This document shows, one piece after another, positions 17,881-26,545 of a stretch of DNA of 64,000 nucleotides. The position numbers were made by a program, and so were the translations under genes. How positions within the stretch are numbered: position 1 is the stretch's first letter; every line of letters begins with the position of its first letter. The notes beneath the pieces were generated by a model. The model was not told the origin of the DNA, made no database searches, and saw nothing but the letters and a program-made list of their open reading frames with translations. Origin of the DNA: Dehalococcoidia bacterium (GTDB lineage: Bacteria > Chloroflexota > Dehalococcoidia > DSTF01 > JACRBR01); assembly GCA_015478665.1 (NCBI GenBank), contig JADMII010000010.1, positions 26,679-90,678 of the forward strand, read 5' to 3'.

Positions 17881-18176
17881 CGTCGCCGCTGCTCCCACGC
17901 GATGCCCGAGCCGCCGGCGAGGGCGGGGAGGATCGAGACCGTGTCGCCGTCCTTGAGGCGCGTGTTGAGCTGCTCGAGGTACCGGATGTCTTCGTCATTC
18001 AGATAGATGTTGACGAAGCGATGCAGGCTTCCGTCCTGCATGATCTGCTGCTTGAAGCCCGGGTAGCGACCGTCGAGGTCGCTCAGCAGCTCGCCGACCG
18101 TGCCTCCCCGGCCCTCGACGACCTTCGCGCCCGTCACCTTCTGCAGCACGGAAGTCACTTTTACTTCTACTGCCAT
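17877..18176 (-). CDS. MoaD/ThiS-like sulfur carrier with a C-terminal tail
   Basis: A 99-residue ubiquitin-fold carrier. It shows the CysO-type pattern GTVGELLSDLDGRYPGFKQQI, FVNIYLNDEDIRYLEQLNTRLKDGDTVSILPALAGG. The diglycine is not at the end: nine residues follow it (SGIAWEQRRR), so thiocarboxylation would require trimming by a JAMM-type protease such as Mec+. No such gene is in view. It is encoded between the carrier-E1 fusion and the VOC gene, so it is probably the sulfur donor for one of the two cysteine synthases. Confidence 0.85.
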   Translation of the reverse strand: MAVEVKVTSVLQKVTGAKVVEGRGGTVGELLSDLDGRYPGFKQQIMQDGSLHRFVNIYLNDEDIRYLEQLNTRLKDGDTVSILPALAGGSGIAWEQRRR

Positions 18177-18378
18177 GGTTTCTCGTCGTCCTTTCGAATC
18201 GCGGCCTGCCGGTCCGCGTTCGGGTATCTCTCTGCGCCGTGCCGGCTCTCCCGACCCCTCTCCGCGGCGGTGAAGAGGGCGCCCGTTGCCTCTCCGTCAA
18301 CCGGAAACGCCGGTTCTCTCGCCCGACTGACCCACCCGCTCCGCTCGCCACCGCAGCGCGTGAGTCCGGCGGCGGCCA

Positions 18379-19560
18379 TCACACCTTCGACTGCTCCCGG
18401 AGCGCCGAGGTGGCGTCCGCGGCCTTCTGCTCCTCCTCGTTCGTGTGGCCGAAGGCGCCACCGCAGAAGGCGTCGTAGTCGATCAGCTCCGTCACCTTCG
18501 CCGACGGATCGTCGGGCTCGCCGCAGAGCACGCACTTCGGGTCCTTGCGGATGCGCACCTGGCGGAACTCCATCGCCAGCGCGTCATAAAGCAGCAGCCG
18601 CCCGTGCAGCGTCTCGCCGACGCCAAGGATCAGCTTCAGCGCCTCCGTCGCCTGGATCGTGCCGACGGTGCCGCAGAGCGCGCCGAGCACGCCGGCCTCG
18701 GCGCAGCTCGGCACCATGCCTGGGGGCGGCGGCGACGGGTAGAGACAGCGGTAGCAGCCCTTGTCCGGCAGGTACACCGTCACCTGACCATCGAACAGCA
18801 GGATCGAGCCGTCGATGAGCGGCTTCTTCAGGAAGTAGCAGGCGTCGTTCACCAGGTACCGGGCCGCGAAGTTGTCCGCGCCGTTAATCACGTAGTCGTA
18901 GCCGCCGATGATCGCGAGCGCGTTCTCCGACGTGATCGGCACCTGGTGCGTCGTGACCTCGACGTCCGGGTTGTAGGCGTTGATTGTCTCCTTCGCCGAA
19001 AGCGCCTTCGGCTTGCCGATGTCGTCGTTCTGGTGCAGGATCTGCCGCTGCAGGTTCGAGATGTCGACCGTGTCGAAGTCGACGATGCCGATCCTGCCGA
19101 TGCCGGCGAGCGCCAGGTACACGGCGATCGGCGAGCCGAGGCCGCCGGCGCCGATGATCAGCACGCTCGATTCCATGATCTTGCGCTGCCCGCTCGGCCC
19201 CACCTGCGGCATGATGATGTGGCGCGAGTAGCGGTCGACCTGCTCCGGCGTCAGCGCGCCGATGCGTCGCCGCGGCTGATCGCCGGCGCCGCCCGCCATC
19301 GCCGGGATCACCGCCACCTCGTCGCCGTCCCGCACTTTCGTCGCGATGCCGTCGAGCGAGGTGATCTCCTGCTTGTTGACGTAGATGTTGATGTGCGCCG
19401 GGACGGCGTCGCCGGTGCCGAAGACCAGGCTGTGGAAGCCGGGGAACTGCTTGTCGACGTCCGCCAGCACCTCACGCACGTCGGCGCCCTCCGCCTCGAC
19501 GTGCTGGCGGTTGCCGGTCATCTTGCGGAACGGCGTCGGGATGTAGACGGAGACGGGCAT
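18379..19560 (-). CDS. Sulfur carrier-E1 fusion (MoaD/CysO domain + MoeB/ThiF adenylyltransferase)
   Basis: About 393 residues. The first 90 form a MoaD/CysO-like domain (MPVSVYIPTPFRKMTG, ending AVIPAMAGG). A short basic linker leads into a MoeB/ThiF domain: VLIIGAGGLGSPIAVYLA (ATP loop), ILHQNDDIGKPKA, a CxxC zinc pair in CYRC, catalytic cysteine region MVPSCAEAGVLGALCGTVG and a second CxxC (CVLC). The carrier diglycine is followed directly by the E1, so it is internal. The rhodanese domain of MoeZ is absent. The start at ATG 19560 follows GGGAGG; an upstream in-frame ATG at 19674 would add 38 residues and cannot be excluded. Role: adenylation and sulfur loading of carriers for cysteine and/or pterin synthesis. 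Confidence 0.88.
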   Translation of the reverse strand: MPVSVYIPTPFRKMTGNRQHVEAEGADVREVLADVDKQFPGFHSLVFGTGDAVPAHINIYVNKQEITSLDGIATKVRDGDEVAVIPAMAGGAGDQPRRRIGALTPEQVDRYSRHIIMPQVGPSGQRKIMESSVLIIGAGGLGSPIAVYLALAGIGRIGIVDFDTVDISNLQRQILHQNDDIGKPKALSAKETINAYNPDVEVTTHQVPITSENALAIIGGYDYVINGADNFAARYLVNDACYFLKKPLIDGSILLFDGQVTVYLPDKGCYRCLYPSPPPPGMVPSCAEAGVLGALCGTVGTIQATEALKLILGVGETLHGRLLLYDALAMEFRQVRIRKDPKCVLCGEPDDPSAKVTELIDYDAFCGGAFGHTNEEEQKAADATSALREQSKV

Positions 19561-19791
19561 GCGTCCTCCCTTCGACGGGCGGCGCTCGCCCTGCCTCGCG
19601 GCACGCAAGGCGGCGCGCGACGCCGGGTCGATGTCTCCCGTGCTGCGGTCGATGTGCAGGTGTCCGTGGTCCATGCTCGTGCTCCAGCTTCCTTCTTCGT
19701 TCTTCGTTGTCCGTCTCGTCGTTCTGTCAGCGCCAGGTCGGACAGGCGCCGCCCGATGCACCTCTCCGCCATCGCATCGTCCCGCTTCCCG

Positions 19792-20739
19792 CTAAAGGCT
19801 AACACTCAGGTACCGCTCGCCGGTATCGGCGAGCACGGTCACCACGCGCTTGCCGCCCCCGAGCTGCGTCGCCACCTGCAGCGCCGCCCAGACGTTCGCA
19901 CCCGACGAGATGCCGACGAGCAGGCCCTCCTCCCGCGTCAGCCGCCCGGTCATCGCCGTCGCGTCCTCGTCCTTCACGGCGATGACGTCGTCGTAGGCGT
20001 CGCGATTCAACACCCCCGGCACGAAGCTTGCGCCGATGCCCTGGATCGCGTGCACGCCCGCCTTGCCGCCGGCGAGCACAGGCGAGCGCGCGGGCTCGAC
20101 GGCGACCACCTGCACATCCGGGCACTCGGCCTTCAGCACCTCGCCGACGCCCGTGATCGTGCCGCCCGTGCCGACCCCGGCGACGAAGGCATCGATGCGG
20201 CCGGCCGTCGCGCGCAGGATCTCGCGCGCCGTCGTGCGGCGGTGGATCTCCGGGTTGGCGGCGTTGTTGAACTGCTGCGGCATGAAGAAGGCGCCCTTCT
20301 TCTCGCTCATCTCCTGCGCGGCGAAGACGGCGCCGCTCATCCCCTCGATCGCCGGCGTCAGGATCAGCTGGGCGCCGAAGCGCGTCAGCAGCCGCCGGCG
20401 CTCGACGCTCATATCCTCCGGCATCGTCAGCACGAGCTTGTAGCCCTTCACCGCCGCCACCATCGCCAGCCCGATGCCCGTGTTGCCGGACGTCGGCTCG
20501 ACGATCGTGTCGCCCGGCTTCAGTTGGCCTGCCTGCTCGGCAGCCTCGATCATCGACAGGGCGATCCGGTCCTTCACGCTGCCGCCCGGGTTCAGCGACT
20601 CCATCTTCCCCAGCACCTCGGCCGCGCCCGGCGGCACGACGCGGTTCAGCCGCACGAGCGGCGTCTGCCCGATCAGGTCGAGCACGCTGTCGGCGATGCC
20701 GGCCTCGCGCACCGGCGCGCTCTTCGCTTCAGATGACAT
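19792..20739 (-). CDS. cysK: Cysteine synthase A, copy 2
   Basis: A 315-residue O-acetylserine sulfhydrylase. Features are LDLIGQTPLVRLNRVVPPGA, the lysine motif NPGGSVKDRIALSMIEAAE, EPTSGNTGIGLAMVAAVKGYK, GVGTGGTITGVGEVLK and the C-terminal TVLADTGERYLSVSL, which is typical CysK. It overlaps the upstream Rrf2 regulator by 11 bases, so the regulator and the synthase are co-transcribed, as in CymR-type cysteine control. Confidence 0.95.
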   Translation of the reverse strand: MSSEAKSAPVREAGIADSVLDLIGQTPLVRLNRVVPPGAAEVLGKMESLNPGGSVKDRIALSMIEAAEQAGQLKPGDTIVEPTSGNTGIGLAMVAAVKGYKLVLTMPEDMSVERRRLLTRFGAQLILTPAIEGMSGAVFAAQEMSEKKGAFFMPQQFNNAANPEIHRRTTAREILRATAGRIDAFVAGVGTGGTITGVGEVLKAECPDVQVVAVEPARSPVLAGGKAGVHAIQGIGASFVPGVLNRDAYDDVIAVKDEDATAMTGRLTREEGLLVGISSGANVWAALQVATQLGGGKRVVTVLADTGERYLSVSL

Positions 20740-21163
20740 AGCGGCCTCCCGCCCGGTCGTACTCCATCTCGCGCTGCGCGAGGTCGGCGATCGTCACGCC
20801 GTCGAGGATGTGCTGCGTCGCTGTCTCGACCTGGTGCCACACCTCGTGCGCAGCCCGGCACTGGTACCCCTCGTCGTGCAGGTGCGAGACCGGCGAGAGC
20901 GAGCCCTCCAGGGCGCGGATGACATCGCTCAGGCGGACCTCCTCGGGCGGCAGGACGAGTGCATGGCCGCCCTGCGGGCCGCGGACGCTGCGGATGAAGC
21001 CGGCCTTGCGCAGCGTCGTCAGCAGCTGGTCCAGGTACGGCTCCGGGACGCGCTGACGGGCCGCGATCTCGGCGCTCTGCAGCGGCCCCTCGCCGTAGTG
21101 GTGCGAGAGCTCGATGAGCGCGCGGACGCCGTAATCGCCCTTCGTCGAGATGCGCATGGTCAA
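20729..21163 (-). CDS. Rrf2-family transcriptional regulator
   Basis: A 144-residue winged-helix protein: RISTKGDYGVRALIELSHHYGEGP, then the DNA-reading segment LQSAEIAARQRVPEPYLDQLLTTLRKAGFIRSVRGPQGGHAL, and a C-terminal dimerisation helix. The IscR cluster triad is missing (a single cysteine in GYQCRAAHEVW), so it looks like the CymR branch, which senses cysteine supply through CysK. The overlap with a cysK gene supports that. The first codons offer two ATGs (21163 and 21157). Confidence 0.9.
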   Translation of the reverse strand: MTMRISTKGDYGVRALIELSHHYGEGPLQSAEIAARQRVPEPYLDQLLTTLRKAGFIRSVRGPQGGHALVLPPEEVRLSDVIRALEGSLSPVSHLHDEGYQCRAAHEVWHQVETATQHILDGVTIADLAQREMEYDRAGGRYVI

Positions 21164-21206
21164 CCTGCGGAGATGGTTCCGGCTAAAGTCTACCGATTAC
21201 ATCAAC

Positions 21207-21236
21207 AATATAGATCAGCGGTGCCGGCGGGTGCAA
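21207..21236 (-). promoter_or_regulatory. Sigma-70-type promoter for the Rrf2-cysK operon
   Basis: Minus strand: -35 TTGCAC (21231-21236), 18-bp spacer, -10 TATATT (21207-21212), 44 bp before the Rrf2 start. Local AT-richness stands out from the surrounding GC-rich DNA. Confidence 0.6.
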
Positions 21237-21367
21237 CGGGAACCTGCAGCCCGGCTTCTCGCGCCACCGTCCCCGACCGCCGATCCGTGGTCGGCGCGCA
21301 CCCGGCGTATCGGCGGACGTCGCGACAGGAGGCGGACATCGCGCGGACCGCGGCGGCGGGGCGCACG

Positions 21368-22459
21368 CTACGCCCAGCCCATCTCCCGCTCGATCGCCTC
21401 GAACTCCGCCGGCACGCGATGGATCGCCGGCTCCGCACGCAGCGCCGTCTCCGGGTCTTTCAGGCCGCTGCCCGTGATGACGCAGACGACGACCTGGCCG
21501 GCGAAGGACTCGCCCGCCGCCGCGCGCTTGAGCATCCCCGCCACACAGGCCGCGGACGCCGGCTCGCAGAAGATGCCCTCTTCGCGCGCCAGCCTGTCGT
21601 ACGCCGACAGGATCTCGTCGTCCGTGACGGCGCCGATGCCGCCGCCGGACGCGTCGCGCGCTTCGACGGCGCTGGTCCACGACGCGGGGTTGCCGATGCG
21701 GATCGCCGACGCGACGGTCTGCGGGTCGGCGACCGGCTCGCCGGAGACGAGCGGCGCCGCACCCGCCGCCTGGAACCCGAGCATCCGCGGCCGCCGTGTC
21801 GTACGCTCCAGTCGCTGGTACTCGATAAAGCCGCGCCAGTAGGCCGTGATGTTGCCGGCGTTGCCGACGGGGATCGCCAGCACATCCGGCGCCTCACCGA
21901 GCGCGTCGGCGATCTCGAACGCCGCCGTCTTCTGTCCTTCGATGCGGAACGGGTTCACCGAGTTGACGAGGGCGATCGGATGCCGCGACGTGATCGCGCG
22001 CGCCATGCCGAGCGCCACATCGAAGTTCCCGTCGACGGCGATGATCTCGGCGCCGTGCACGCTCCCCTGCGCCAGCTTCCCGCGCGCGATCTTGCCGTCG
22101 GGGACGATCACGTACACGCCGAGCCCGTAGCGCGCGCCGTACGCGGCGGCCGATGCGCTCGTGTTCCCGGTCGATGCGCACATCAGCGCCGTGGCGCCGT
22201 CTCCGATCGCCTTCGCGACGGCCACCACCATGCCGCGGTCCTTGAACGAGCCCGTCGGGTTGCAGCTCTCGAGCTTGAAGTAGAGCTCGGCGCAGCCGAC
22301 GTCGCGCTCGATCGAGGTCGACCGGACGAGCGGCGTGTCGCCCTCGCCGAGCGAGATCAGCGGCATGTCCGGCGTCAGCGGCAGATGCTCGCCGTAGCGG
22401 CGCAGCACGCCGCGCGCCAGCGCGTCGCCGTGCACCCGGGCGGCGATGTCGACGTTCAT
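21368..22459 (-). CDS. thrC: Threonine synthase
   Basis: A 363-residue PLP enzyme converting O-phosphohomoserine to threonine. Motifs: LISLGEGDTPLVRS, the lysine in ESCNPTGSFKDRGM, ASTGNTSASAAAYGARYG, and the phosphate loop IPVGNAGNITAYWRGF. The C-terminal region (CVITGSGLKDPE) is typical. The four-base overlap with the upstream coiled-coil gene, itself overlapping hom, makes an unusual hom-X-thrC unit. Confidence 0.95.
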   Translation of the reverse strand: MNVDIAARVHGDALARGVLRRYGEHLPLTPDMPLISLGEGDTPLVRSTSIERDVGCAELYFKLESCNPTGSFKDRGMVVAVAKAIGDGATALMCASTGNTSASAAAYGARYGLGVYVIVPDGKIARGKLAQGSVHGAEIIAVDGNFDVALGMARAITSRHPIALVNSVNPFRIEGQKTAAFEIADALGEAPDVLAIPVGNAGNITAYWRGFIEYQRLERTTRRPRMLGFQAAGAAPLVSGEPVADPQTVASAIRIGNPASWTSAVEARDASGGGIGAVTDDEILSAYDRLAREEGIFCEPASAACVAGMLKRAAAGESFAGQVVVCVITGSGLKDPETALRAEPAIHRVPAEFEAIEREMGWA

Positions 22460-23481
22460 TCTTCGCTGTTCTTCAGGAAGTTCGACTGCGTCCGCAGCTC
22501 TTTCACGTCGCGGTCCAACTCTTCGATGCGCCGCCGCTTCATCCGCTCCAGCATGACGTTGAGCTTCAGCACCTGCTCCGTCAGTGTCCGCCGATAGTCG
22601 AGCGTCGTGGCGTGGACGTGGTCCAGGCGCGCCTCCATCGCCTTCAGCCGGGCATCGATGTGCTGCGTGCTCTCCTCCTGCCGCTCGAGGCGTGTCCGCG
22701 TGTCCTGCAGCGACTCCTCGGCGTGCGACGTGCGGTCTTCGAGCCGCTGCCGTTCCGCCCGCAGTAACTCCACGCGCTCGGAGAGCAGCGGCAGCGCGCG
22801 ATACTCCTCCTGCTGGGCGTGAACCTCGGTCTCCAGCCGCGCGGCCACGTCCTGGGCCAGGCGCACGCGCTCGGCGAGCACGTCGTCCTCGCGGCGCAAG
22901 CCGCGGATCGCCGCCTCCAGCTCGCTGTGCACTTGATCCAGCCGCACCATCGCCTCGAGGCTGCGCGCCGCCTTGCTCTCCGCGCCCTCGAGGCGCTGGT
23001 TCAGCGACTGGTACTGCACGTGCGTCCGCGAGATGTCCTCGTGCGTGCGGCGGCTCGCCTCGTCGACGCCCACCTGCCGTTCGAGCATCCCCTCCGCGCG
23101 CCGTTCGAGATCCTGCACGCGCTTGAACAGGTCGTTCTTCTCGCTCTGGTCGCGGCCACGCTCCTCGCCGCCCTGCCGCTCGAGCATCTCGAACTTCGTG
23201 TCGATCAGCACCTCGGCGTCCTGGATGCGGTCGAGCAGCCCGGAGACCTGACGCAGCTGGTCCTGCATCGTCGGCAGCGACAGCGTCTTCGACGCCATCT
23301 CGCGCAGCTTGTTCTCCGCCACGCGCACCGTCTCGTTGACGTCGCCGACCGCCGCCTGGAGCTGGTCGTTCTGCTGCTGCAGGCGGCTCAGTTGCGTCTT
23401 CAGCTGCACCACCTGGTCGTGCAGCCAGCTCATCGCATCGACGCCCGCCCGCGGCTCCGCCGGCTGCTCCTGCATCGTCAT
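22456..23481 (-). CDS. Long coiled-coil protein of unknown function
   Basis: A 341-residue protein that is almost entirely heptad-patterned coiled coil, rich in Glu, Gln, Arg and Leu (LHDQVVQLKTQLSRLQQQ near the start). There is no membrane segment and no catalytic motif. The C-terminus (MLERMKRRRIEELDRDVKEL) is basic. Start and stop each overlap a neighbour by four bases (ATGA with hom, ATGA with thrC), so it is made with the threonine enzymes. It could be a structural or septum-related protein that happens to share the operon. I assign no function. Confidence 0.8.
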   Translation of the reverse strand: MTMQEQPAEPRAGVDAMSWLHDQVVQLKTQLSRLQQQNDQLQAAVGDVNETVRVAENKLREMASKTLSLPTMQDQLRQVSGLLDRIQDAEVLIDTKFEMLERQGGEERGRDQSEKNDLFKRVQDLERRAEGMLERQVGVDEASRRTHEDISRTHVQYQSLNQRLEGAESKAARSLEAMVRLDQVHSELEAAIRGLRREDDVLAERVRLAQDVAARLETEVHAQQEEYRALPLLSERVELLRAERQRLEDRTSHAEESLQDTRTRLERQEESTQHIDARLKAMEARLDHVHATTLDYRRTLTEQVLKLNVMLERMKRRRIEELDRDVKELRTQSNFLKNSEE

Positions 23482-24785
23482 CCGTGCACCCTCACGATCT
23501 GCGCAACTCCGCCGACGCCGGGGAGCGCCGCGATCGCATCGAGCGCCATCCGCATCGATGACTCGCGCGCCTCGTGCGTCATGATCACGATCTCGGCGCC
23601 GCCGTCCTCGCCCGCTTCCTTCTGGATCAGCGAAGCGATGCTGATCCCGGCCTCCGCCAGCGCGCCGGCGATCGTCGCCAGCACGCCCGGCCGGTCGGCG
23701 ACGCCGATGCGCAGGTAGTAGCGTGAGGTGATCTCGCCGGCCGGCATCAGGGCGACGCCGGCTTCACGCCGGAAGGAGTGCGGCCAGTACACCTGGTTGC
23801 TGATGCTCACCGCCGCGTCGAGCGCGTCGGCGACGACGGCGGACGTCGTCGGCAGCGAGCCGGCGCCCGGGCCCTGGAAGAGCACACGACTCATCAGGTC
23901 GCCCTCGATCTGCACGGCGTTCAGCACGCCGTCGACGTTCGCCAGCAGCTCGCCTTCGGCGACGAACGCCGGGTGCACCCGCAGCTGCACGCAGCCGTCC
24001 TGCTTCCGGGAGATCGCCAGCAGCTTGATCGCGTACCCCAGCTCGCGCGCGTACGCGAAGTCGCGCGGATCCAGCCGCGTGATCCCCTCGCGATACACGT
24101 CCTCCGGGCGCGCGTCGATGTGAAACGCGAGCGCCGCCAGGATCGCCAGCTTGTACGCCGCGTCGATGCCCTCGACGTCGTTCGTCGGGTCCGGCTCGGC
24201 GTACCCGAGCCGCTGGGCTTCGGCGAGCGCGTCAGCGAAGGCAACCGTGCCATCGCGCATCGCCGTCAGGATGTAGTTCGTCGTACCGTTGATGATCGCC
24301 GTCACCGAGACGATGTCGTTCGCCAGCAGGTCGCGCTTGAGTGGCGCGATGATCGGGATGCCACCGCCGACGCTCGCCTCGTAGAGCAGGTCGACGTCGT
24401 GCTCGCGGGCCAGCGCCAGCAGCTCACCGCCGTGCTTCGCCATCACTTCCTTGTTGCCGGTAACGACGAACTTCCCCGCCCGCAGCGCCTCGCGCAGATA
24501 GCCGTACGCCGGCTGCTCGCCGCCGATGACTTCAATCACGAGCTCGATCTCCGGGTCCGCAAGCAGCGCCGAAGCGTCCGTCGTGAGCAGCGATGGGTCG
24601 ATCTCGCACGCGCGCGGTTTGGCGACGTCGCGAACCAGCACGCGCCGCAGTTCCAGTGGGTAGCCGATCTGGCGCGCGTAGACGTCGGCCTTCTCCTGGA
24701 GGATGCGGGCGACGCCGCTGCCGACGACGCCGAGGCCCATCAGGCCGATGCCGATCGCCCGCCGGTCACGGCGCATTGCCGCCAC
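23478..24785 (-). CDS. hom: Homoserine dehydrogenase
   Basis: A 435-residue NAD(P)-dependent enzyme reducing aspartate semialdehyde to homoserine. The Rossmann loop is IGLMGLGVVGSGVARIL. Catalytic and substrate segments are VVTGNKEVMAKHG, ASVGGGIPIIAPLKRDL, INGTTNYIL and DPTNDVEGIDAAYKLAILA. The C-terminal domain is an ACT domain (LRIGVADRPGVLATIAGALAEAGISI), implying allosteric control, typically by threonine. It overlaps the upstream parvulin gene by 20 bases; an internal ATG at 24776 would reduce that overlap. Confidence 0.95.
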   Translation of the reverse strand: MAAMRRDRRAIGIGLMGLGVVGSGVARILQEKADVYARQIGYPLELRRVLVRDVAKPRACEIDPSLLTTDASALLADPEIELVIEVIGGEQPAYGYLREALRAGKFVVTGNKEVMAKHGGELLALAREHDVDLLYEASVGGGIPIIAPLKRDLLANDIVSVTAIINGTTNYILTAMRDGTVAFADALAEAQRLGYAEPDPTNDVEGIDAAYKLAILAALAFHIDARPEDVYREGITRLDPRDFAYARELGYAIKLLAISRKQDGCVQLRVHPAFVAEGELLANVDGVLNAVQIEGDLMSRVLFQGPGAGSLPTTSAVVADALDAAVSISNQVYWPHSFRREAGVALMPAGEITSRYYLRIGVADRPGVLATIAGALAEAGISIASLIQKEAGEDGGAEIVIMTHEARESSMRMALDAIAALPGVGGVAQIVRVHG

Positions 24786-26028
24786 CCGGCGCCACCGGCG
24801 CGCTGGGCGCGACCGGGCTCGTGACGCCCGCGGTCGGCTGACCGTTTGGCGTCGGCTGCCCCGCCGCTGCCGGCGTACCCGCCGCCGGCGTGCCCGAAGC
24901 GCCCGGTGTCGTCGCCGGCGCCACGGGCGCCACCACGGTCGGCACGGCCGTCGGCGGTGGCAGCGAGTTGAGTACGGAGATGATCGCCTTGGTCTGCGAC
25001 GTCTGGTCGTTCGTCCAGCGGTCGGTGATCGTCATCTTCGCGCGCATGTCATCGAGCCACTGGTTGTAGCGGCGCTGCGCAGCGGCCGGCTTCTGCTGGG
25101 CCGTGAACGGCTTGTCCGCGCGGTCAGCGACGCGCACGACGTAGTACGTCTCACTGCCGCTTGGTCCGGATGTGATGACGTCGCTCGTCTGACCGACGGG
25201 CGCCGAGAACGCGAAGCCGCTGTAGGCCGTGCTCACGTCGCCCTCGGGCGCGTAGTCGTGGGTGCCGCCGTCCGTGGCCTTGTCTGGATCCGTCGAGAGG
25301 TCCTTCGCGACCGTCGCCCAGGCCTCGCCGCCCTTTACCCGCGCCAGCGCCTTGTCGGCGGCGTCCTTCGTGTTCAGTTGGATCACGTCGAGCTTCGCCT
25401 GTGGCACCGTCGCCGGCAACTCGTTCTGGAACTTCGCCTGCAGCTTCGTCTTGATCACGTCGGCCAGCACGATGCGGCGGTATGCCGACTCGCTCAGCCC
25501 GGACCTCTGCAGGGCGCCGCGGAACGCCGCGGCGAAGGCCTCCTTGCCGGCGTTCGTCGCGACGCCGATCTTGGCATCGAGCGCCGTATTCAGCTCCTGG
25601 TCGCTGACCTTGATCCCCTGGTCGCTCGGCCCGCGCGAGACGAGCGTGATCTCCGTCAGCAGTTCTTCGTACGCCGTCAACGGCACCGTCTGCACCGCGG
25701 ACGAAGACTGGATCACGGTCGGGTTCTGCTGGATGTCGTACGCCATGCGCTGCTTCATCGCCGTGTAGCTGACGGTGATGCCGTCGGCGCCGAGCACCGT
25801 GCGATACCGAGGCTTGATGACGGTGTCGTAGTAGCCGAAGGCAATGAAGCCAAGCGCGACCAGCAGCACCAGGACGGCGGCGCCGACGAGCAGCAGCCGC
25901 GACGAGCGCTCGCCGTCCATGGCGAGCAGGTCGTTCAGCCCCGGCCGCCTGTGAGCTGCCGGCGCCCGGTGCGACCCGGCCCGCGGCTTGGCATCGCCAG
26001 AGCGGCCGCGCTTACTTTCGCCGGTCAT
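24766..26028 (-). CDS. Membrane-anchored parvulin-type peptidyl-prolyl isomerase
   Basis: A 420-residue SurA/PrsA-like protein. A basic cytoplasmic N-terminus leads to one membrane helix around residues 45-67, then a helical SurA_N-like chaperone region (residues about 100-215), a parvulin domain (AWATVAKDLSTDPDKATDGGTHDYA... and FSAPVGQTSDVITS), a short helical segment, and a Pro/Thr/Ala-rich tail from about 355. It assists folding of exported proteins. It follows rpsR by 62 bp and probably shares the rpsF transcript. Confidence 0.87.
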   Translation of the reverse strand: MTGESKRGRSGDAKPRAGSHRAPAAHRRPGLNDLLAMDGERSSRLLLVGAAVLVLLVALGFIAFGYYDTVIKPRYRTVLGADGITVSYTAMKQRMAYDIQQNPTVIQSSSAVQTVPLTAYEELLTEITLVSRGPSDQGIKVSDQELNTALDAKIGVATNAGKEAFAAAFRGALQRSGLSESAYRRIVLADVIKTKLQAKFQNELPATVPQAKLDVIQLNTKDAADKALARVKGGEAWATVAKDLSTDPDKATDGGTHDYAPEGDVSTAYSGFAFSAPVGQTSDVITSGPSGSETYYVVRVADRADKPFTAQQKPAAAQRRYNQWLDDMRAKMTITDRWTNDQTSQTKAIISVLNSLPPPTAVPTVVAPVAPATTPGASGTPAAGTPAAAGQPTPNGQPTAGVTSPVAPSAPVAPGGGNAP

Positions 26029-26090
26029 CGTTCACCACCCCGCCAAGGCCCGGCCGGCCGTGGCCACCCTCGTCCAGCCCGTTGCACCCG

Positions 26091-26486
26091 CTAGCCGCGC
26101 GCCGGGAAGACGCTGCTGACGCGAATGTGATCCGCCGTGTACGGCAGCAGCGCGAGGTGGCGCGCCCGCTTGATGGCGATCGTCAGGCGCCGCTGATGCC
26201 GTGCGCACGTACCGGTCTTGCGCCGCGGCTCGATCTTGCCGCGATCCGAGATGAAGCGTCGCAGCTTCATCGGCTCCTTGTAGTCGATGTGCTCGATCTT
26301 GTCGACGCAGAAGGCGCAGACCTTCTTGCGTGAGCCGAAGCGGCCACGGCCGCCGCCGCCCGGCCGACGCCCCGGTCCGCCCGCGGGTCGCTCCTCGGTC
26401 CGGCCTTCGGGCCGGGACGGCGCACCCCCGCTCGTGGGCGCCGCCGGAGCAGCTGAGTCGCCGCTCTCGCTCGTGTCAGTCGTCAA
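26091..26486 (-). CDS. rpsR: 30S ribosomal protein bS18, zinc-ribbon-type with long N-terminus
   Basis: A 131-residue S18. The conserved core begins at [19 protein letters not shown] and continues through [27 protein letters not shown] to the C-terminus. The CxxC and the later CxxH are the zinc-binding C+ form. The first ~50 residues are Gly/Pro/Arg-rich and disordered; the usual length is about 75-90. It stands in the conserved rpsF-ssb-rpsR order. Confidence 0.95.
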   Translation of the reverse strand: MTTDTSESGDSAAPAAPTSGGAPSRPEGRTEERPAGGPGRRPGGGGRGRFGSRKKVCAFCVDKIEHIDYKEPMKLRRFISDRGKIEPRRKTGTCARHQRRLTIAIKRARHLALLPYTADHIRVSSVFPARG

Positions 26487-26545
26487 CGTCGCGTGCTCCT
26501 TCTGTCATGCCGGCTTCGTCGGGCGCCGGCAACTCTCTTCACCTC

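Noticed and set aside
18445..20736. 763-residue plus-strand frame over the cysteine block
   Set aside because: Runs antisense across several well-supported genes and shows no motif.
21184..21212. Rrf2 operator dyad in CTATATTG...GGTAG
   Set aside because: Only the outer three bases of each arm match; not a convincing palindrome.
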